Shown one piece after another: positions 62,501 through 64,000 of a DNA stretch of 64,000 nucleotides. The notes below the pieces were generated by a model that made no database searches, was not told where the DNA came from, and worked only from the letters and a program-made list of their open reading frames with translations. The stretch is from Haliclystus octoradiatus. Lineage: Eukaryota; Cnidaria; Staurozoa; Stauromedusae; Haliclystidae. Position 1 is the stretch's first letter. Each line of letters opens with the position of its first letter. Where the stretch lies: contig OU744446.1 of NCBI GenBank assembly GCA_916610825.1, positions 15,000,538 to 15,064,537 on the forward strand. Direction: 5' to 3'. The translations under genes and the position numbers were made by a program.

Positions 62501-63936
62501 AGAGAAGATGATAATATTAATGATAATGATAAACACAGTAGCCTAATGCAGATGATTATGAACCTCTGTCAGAGTTTTCTGATGATAGCAAATGTGATAA
62601 TTTAGATGAAAGTATTGATGATGCAATTGTCAATGACAACAATGCCAATATAGATGTTAACGATGATGCGAAGACCTGCTTGGTTGAATGATTTTGAATA
62701 AAATAATAAATTAGAAAATTAACAGTTAAGATTTTGTTAAAATCTAGGTGTAGATTTCTTGGAAATCTAGGTGGGGTGTAAGAGTTAATTTTATTATGCC
62801 CCATTTATGTTTTAGCCTCGTTTGTAATTCATCACTTCTTGAGTTTTTAAGCAAGCAGATTTCGTTGGCTTTCGCTTGTGCAGCACGTGTCTCATTTCTG
62901 TCTTCATACTCTTCGTTTTTAATCTGTTCTTACTTATGGCTGCTGAAATTTTCTCTCGCTCCAATTGAAAACTTCTTCTGTACATATAATCTCACATTCC
63001 CAATCAAAATAAAGCAACATAATCCCGCATGCCCTATACTTTGCTCAGTTTAAGTCCATTCTAGGTGGCCCTGGCAGGATGTATATCATGATCGGTTGAC
63101 AATTACCATCATCATCATCATCATCATCATGATTGATTCAATGTAGACATTTTGTAGATGCCATTGCGGGAGTGTGTCACTCTGATGCGTTCTTAGTGGA
63201 GAACTGGTTTTGAAAAGGATTGGAAAGCAAAGGAGGAGCTAACTTGAATTTTTGTTGGCTGATGTGATATTATTTTGCCATTGACTGGCAGCCAACCAAG
63301 TTAGTCAAGCATGTAGGAGATGAAAATAAAGTAGGCGAGTAATTGGAATGGCACTACGGAAGGCATCCATACCACTCCTGCTATTTCTGGAAGAGTGGCC
63401 TTTTTCATTTTGCTGAGACCATTGATGGCAGATGCTCTTTAGTGATATTAGCTGTGACACTGCAGATCAATTTCAACAGATTTCATGGCAGATAGGCCTC
63501 CACCGTCAGTGCGCAACGAAAACGATGCGCAACAGCTACTTGCAATTCAATTCCCTCTAAACCATTCCGTGGCATCCACCATCCTTTGTTTTTGTTCCAT
63601 AGTGTAGTGGATTTTATGTACGTTACGCCGGGGCCGTGATCGGATATACCCGGTATCCCTAAGCTTAATTTTTGAAAACTTAGCGTAATCTGCTGGGATT
63701 TTTCTATAGATTTCAACTCAATGTTCGCCTATTTTGGCCTATTTTGAAAGTGACTTAGCGTGATGTAAATTGGCGTCCGAGACTCCGAGTGAGTCGATTA
63801 AGCTTTTTCATATACATTATTTAATGACGCATGGAATGAGTAACTCACCCTCGTGAAGCTGCCCTATCCGACGTAATTTCTGTGGAGAACGAAATTCATT
63901 TCTCTGCCGGGGCTCTGCACTTCCAATACATGCCAT
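47434..63936 (-). CDS. STPG1-like: STPG1/MAPO2-like sperm-tail PG-rich repeat protein, whole gene
   Basis: Eleven exons: 63849-63936, 58605-58720, 57882-57989, 56406-56454, 55149-55206, 54616-54688, 52534-52604, 51464-51516, 49442-49613, 48061-48257 and 47434-47525. All introns are GT/AG, all phases agree, and the total is 358 residues, close to vertebrate STPG1 (roughly 330). The protein has spaced STPG motifs: PGPATY, VGPGGQY, PAPNQY, LPAPGSY, PGPGTY, PGPGHY and SPGPG. PG-repeat proteins are associated with sperm flagella and cilia; MAPO2 was also linked to O6-methylguanine-induced apoptosis. Many exons are under 75 bp. Introns hold an LTR element and a MITE swarm. The last exon is the least certain. 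Confidence 0.85.
47571..47959. repeat. Tandem duplication, 205-bp period
   Basis: Two nearly identical copies (47571-47754 and 47776-47959) differing by about one base, starting ATAAAGGCAGATAACTG. They lie in the last STPG1-like intron. The unit includes the core GAGTCTTCCGGAATCCTATA of the hAT-type MITE family. Confidence 0.9.
48061..48257 (-). CDS. STPG1-like: STPG1-like exon 10
   Basis: Contains PSPGPGHYNLVDY, a STTHRW segment and a final DDSPGPG. Acceptor GCACAG, donor CCAG|GTAAGA, phase 2 in and 1 out. The internal Met near the exon start is not the start of the protein. Confidence 0.85.
48399..48512. mobile_element. Palindrome-rich MITE, GTTCATGAAC family
   Basis: Ends CGAAAAACAGTTTAGGAGT and ACTCCTGAACTGTTTTTC are inverted repeats. 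The interior is packed with GTTCATGAAC palindromes. The same termini recur at 53853-53976 and, more degraded, at 57512-57640. Confidence 0.7.
49442..49613 (-). CDS. STPG1-like: STPG1-like exon 9
   Basis: Opens GSYEIKGSFD, completing the PAPG-SY repeat, and carries VPGPGTYCPFEP. Acceptor TATTTAG, donor CAC|GTAAGT, phase 1 in and 2 out. Confidence 0.85.
50354..50558. mobile_element. hAT-type MITE (CAGGGTCCGACAAA family)
   Basis: 205 bp, TIRs CAGGGTCCGACAAAG and its complement TTTTGTCGGACCCTG, exact 8-bp target duplication ATTCTGGT (50346-50353 and 50559-50566). It lies in an STPG1-like intron. No coding capacity. Confidence 0.88.
50659..50720. repeat. Short hairpin with 16-base loop
   Basis: The arms GTTGGCTACCGTC...AATAGTCA (50659-50680) and the complementary 50697-50720 pair over about 21 bases with a small bulge, and GTTGGCTACCGTC is perfect. 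This could be a relic MITE or a small structured RNA; nothing distinguishes them. Confidence 0.55.
51464..51516 (-). CDS. STPG1-like: STPG1-like exon 8
   Basis: 53 bp, SRRELMDNVKSKDLPAPG. Acceptor TTTGGCAG, donor CCAG|GTAATG, phase 2 in and 1 out. Confidence 0.78.
52534..52604 (-). CDS. STPG1-like: STPG1-like exon 7
   Basis: 71 bp, LPRNIYGTTVQQNHSG and AVAAFSS. Acceptor CATTGTAG, donor GTATGA, phase 0 in and 2 out. Confidence 0.75.
53853..53976. mobile_element. Palindrome-rich MITE, GTTCATGAAC family
   Basis: CGAAAAATGGTTCAGGAGTT at the left and AACTCCTGAACTGTTTTCTG at the right, matching 48399-48512. It lies in STPG1-like intron 6. Confidence 0.7.
54383..54554. mobile_element. hAT-type MITE, second copy
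   Basis: 172 bp, TIRs CAGGGTCCGAAAAAA and TTTGTCAGACCCTG. The flanking octamers CATATCAT and AAGATCAT match at six of eight bases. It shares the internal TCTTCTGAATGT-type and GGATTCCAGGATTCC segments with other members. Confidence 0.8.
54616..54688 (-). CDS. STPG1-like: STPG1-like exon 6
   Basis: Encodes NFQTPIAVKTNSLKDTTPAPNQYQ-type sequence (a PAPNQY repeat). Acceptor TTTTTTAG, donor CAG|GTAATG, phase 2 in and 0 out. Confidence 0.82.
55149..55206 (-). CDS. STPG1-like: STPG1-like exon 5
   Basis: A 58-bp exon required by phase between exons 4 and 6. It encodes GQYNPQIISSKAFSRAQC, completing a PG-x-Y repeat. Acceptor CTATAG, donor GTCTGT (weak). Confidence 0.72.
56406..56454 (-). CDS. STPG1-like: STPG1-like exon 4
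   Basis: A 49-bp exon encoding TKRFLRSKSKDFTVGPG, ending inside a PG motif at CCTG|GTAAGT (phase 1). Acceptor CCTCAACAG. Confidence 0.8.
57512..57640. mobile_element. Degraded copy, GTTCATGAAC family
   Basis: The left terminus GCGAAAAACAATTCAAGAG is recognisable, with internal TTCATGAA-type palindromes. The right terminus is not clear. Confidence 0.5.
57882..57989 (-). CDS. STPG1-like: STPG1-like exon 3
   Basis: 36 codons, phase 0 at both ends. Contains the PG motif NPGPATYID and ends KGSFGFASK. Acceptor TTTTAG, donor GTAACT. Confidence 0.82.
58605..58720 (-). CDS. STPG1-like: STPG1-like exon 2
   Basis: Between TTGTTTCAG and GTCAGT. It encodes IPSKYQTYITSN and FTSTSKRF, the N-terminal pattern characteristic of STPG1. 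Phase 1 in, 0 out. Confidence 0.8.
58861..59018 (+). repeat. 5' LTR of decayed element
   Basis: Starts TGTAAGAGTTAATTT and ends AATCTATTCTTACA, only 12 bases before the gag ATG. Confidence 0.85.
59031..59797 (+). pseudogene. Gag of decayed element
   Basis: MSDRIKITDVIQVEKG starts 12 bases after the LTR. The gag-like helical region runs to about residue 190; then the frame is shifted near 59603, where the CCHC knuckles CGEEGHYATNC and CGRCNEIGHFTYGC lie in another frame. Confidence 0.8.
59803..62605 (+). pseudogene. Pol of decayed element (PR, RT, RNase H, IN)
   Basis: Protease LIDTGCTTSII has Asp-Thr-Gly at 59858-59866. RT sequence runs from about 60200, with YVDD near 60760 and VLGLNV after. 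RNase H is near 61205-61600 (WCDASSLALGI, MAELDTV, LMTDSLVV, SEQNLADSLTR). The integrase zinc finger ends CNQCQ near 61790, with core Asp in TFIDCG (about 61915) and LLLDN (about 62040) and Glu in GNGIIERN (about 62150). It is broken into at least five frames by stops and indels (near 59946, 60483, 60980, 61880 and 62095). Confidence 0.82.
62777..62934 (+). repeat. 3' LTR of decayed element
   Basis: Preceded by purine-rich GGAAATCTAGGTGGGG. Its last base is T where the 5' LTR has A. Confidence 0.85.
63106..63128. repeat. CAT microsatellite
   Basis: Seven to eight consecutive trinucleotide units. Confidence 0.9.
63344..63588 (-). repeat. SINE-like body, second copy
   Basis: On the minus strand it matches the body of 25861-26234 over about 240 bp, sharing GATCTGCAGTGTC and CTGCCATGAAATCTGTTGAA, but without the tRNA-like head. 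In its place is unrelated sequence continuing to about 63720. Confidence 0.7.
63849..63936 (-). CDS. STPG1-like: STPG1-like exon 1
   Basis: ATG at 63934-63936, MACIGSAEPRQRNEF; 29 codons plus one base; donor GAGG|GTGAGT. It joins exon 2 in phase 1 to give EGHQTVAK. The basic LRRIGQLH segment closes it. Confidence 0.72.
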
Positions 63937-64000
63937 TTGTCAGTACCAAAACAGATAAACACACATCGTAAAATCTACATCTTTAACGCCATTATGATTG

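Larger units (their letters stand above)
58861..62934 (+). mobile_element. Decayed LTR retrotransposon, Ty3/gypsy domain order
   Basis: LTRs at 58861-59018 and 62777-62934 are 158 bp each, differ at about five sites, and end in short inverted repeats TGTAAGA/TCTTACA. The flanks TATGA (58856-58860) and TATGG (62935-62939) are a decayed 5-bp duplication. The order gag, zinc knuckle, protease, RT, RNase H, integrase identifies Ty3/gypsy organisation; the clade is uncertain. Several stops and shifts make it inactive. It lies antisense in STPG1-like intron 1. Confidence 0.88.
62935..63848 (-). other. STPG1-like intron 1, 5' part
   Basis: Contains a CAT microsatellite (63106-63128) and the inverted copy of the SINE-like body (63344-63588). 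The frame at 63483-63716 lies in that repeat and is not a gene. Confidence 0.6.

Noticed and set aside
63483..63716. 77-codon minus-strand frame as a gene
   Set aside because: It lies in a repeat body shared with 25861-26234, where the frame is not kept.

Overview
This is nuclear DNA from an AT-rich, intron-rich invertebrate animal. The evidence is GT/AG-spliced genes with metazoan products (two Src-superfamily tyrosine kinases, a membrane-anchored CAP protein and a sperm-tail PG-rich protein) set among many transposons. A tunicate or another invertebrate of similar base composition would fit; the sequence alone does not settle the lineage.

Layout. 1-8163 is non-coding, with tRNA-like pieces and short repeats. 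8164-13226 (+) carries the SH2 and kinase exons of an FRK/Src42A-like kinase whose 5' part was not found. 14930-20819 (-) is a complete second kinase (myristoylation site, SH3, SH2, kinase; 525 codons) arranged tail to tail with the first. 22664-33452 (-) is a six-exon gene for a type I membrane CAP protein with a long proline/serine-rich cytoplasmic tail (668 residues). 33453-47433 is an intergenic stretch full of transposons. 47434-63936 (-) is a complete eleven-exon STPG1/MAPO2-like gene (358 residues). I joined the exons from splice signals. In the kinase, CAP and STPG1 models every junction keeps the reading frame.

Mobile DNA. A young Ty3/gypsy element (28217-32569, LTRs differing at one base, 5-bp target duplication) sits antisense in CAP intron 1. 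A more decayed LTR element (58861-62934) sits antisense in STPG1 intron 1. A BEL/Pao remnant (36760-40494, minus) is split by a 1.56-kb hAT-type element with an 8-bp target duplication. Other DNA elements include a long-TIR element with a 9-bp target duplication and an uninterrupted paralogous site elsewhere in the window, a Harbinger-like MITE with a TTA duplication, a pogo-like MITE at the centre of a 2.5-kb near-perfect palindrome, a hAT-type MITE family, a palindrome-rich repeat family concentrated in the STPG1 introns, and a LINE 3' end.

Working together. The kinases are predicted membrane-proximal signalling enzymes. The CAP protein's tail carries SH3-ligand-like proline motifs, so it could be read by SH3 proteins, but a link to the neighbouring kinase is only conjecture. 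The STPG1-like gene appears functionally separate.
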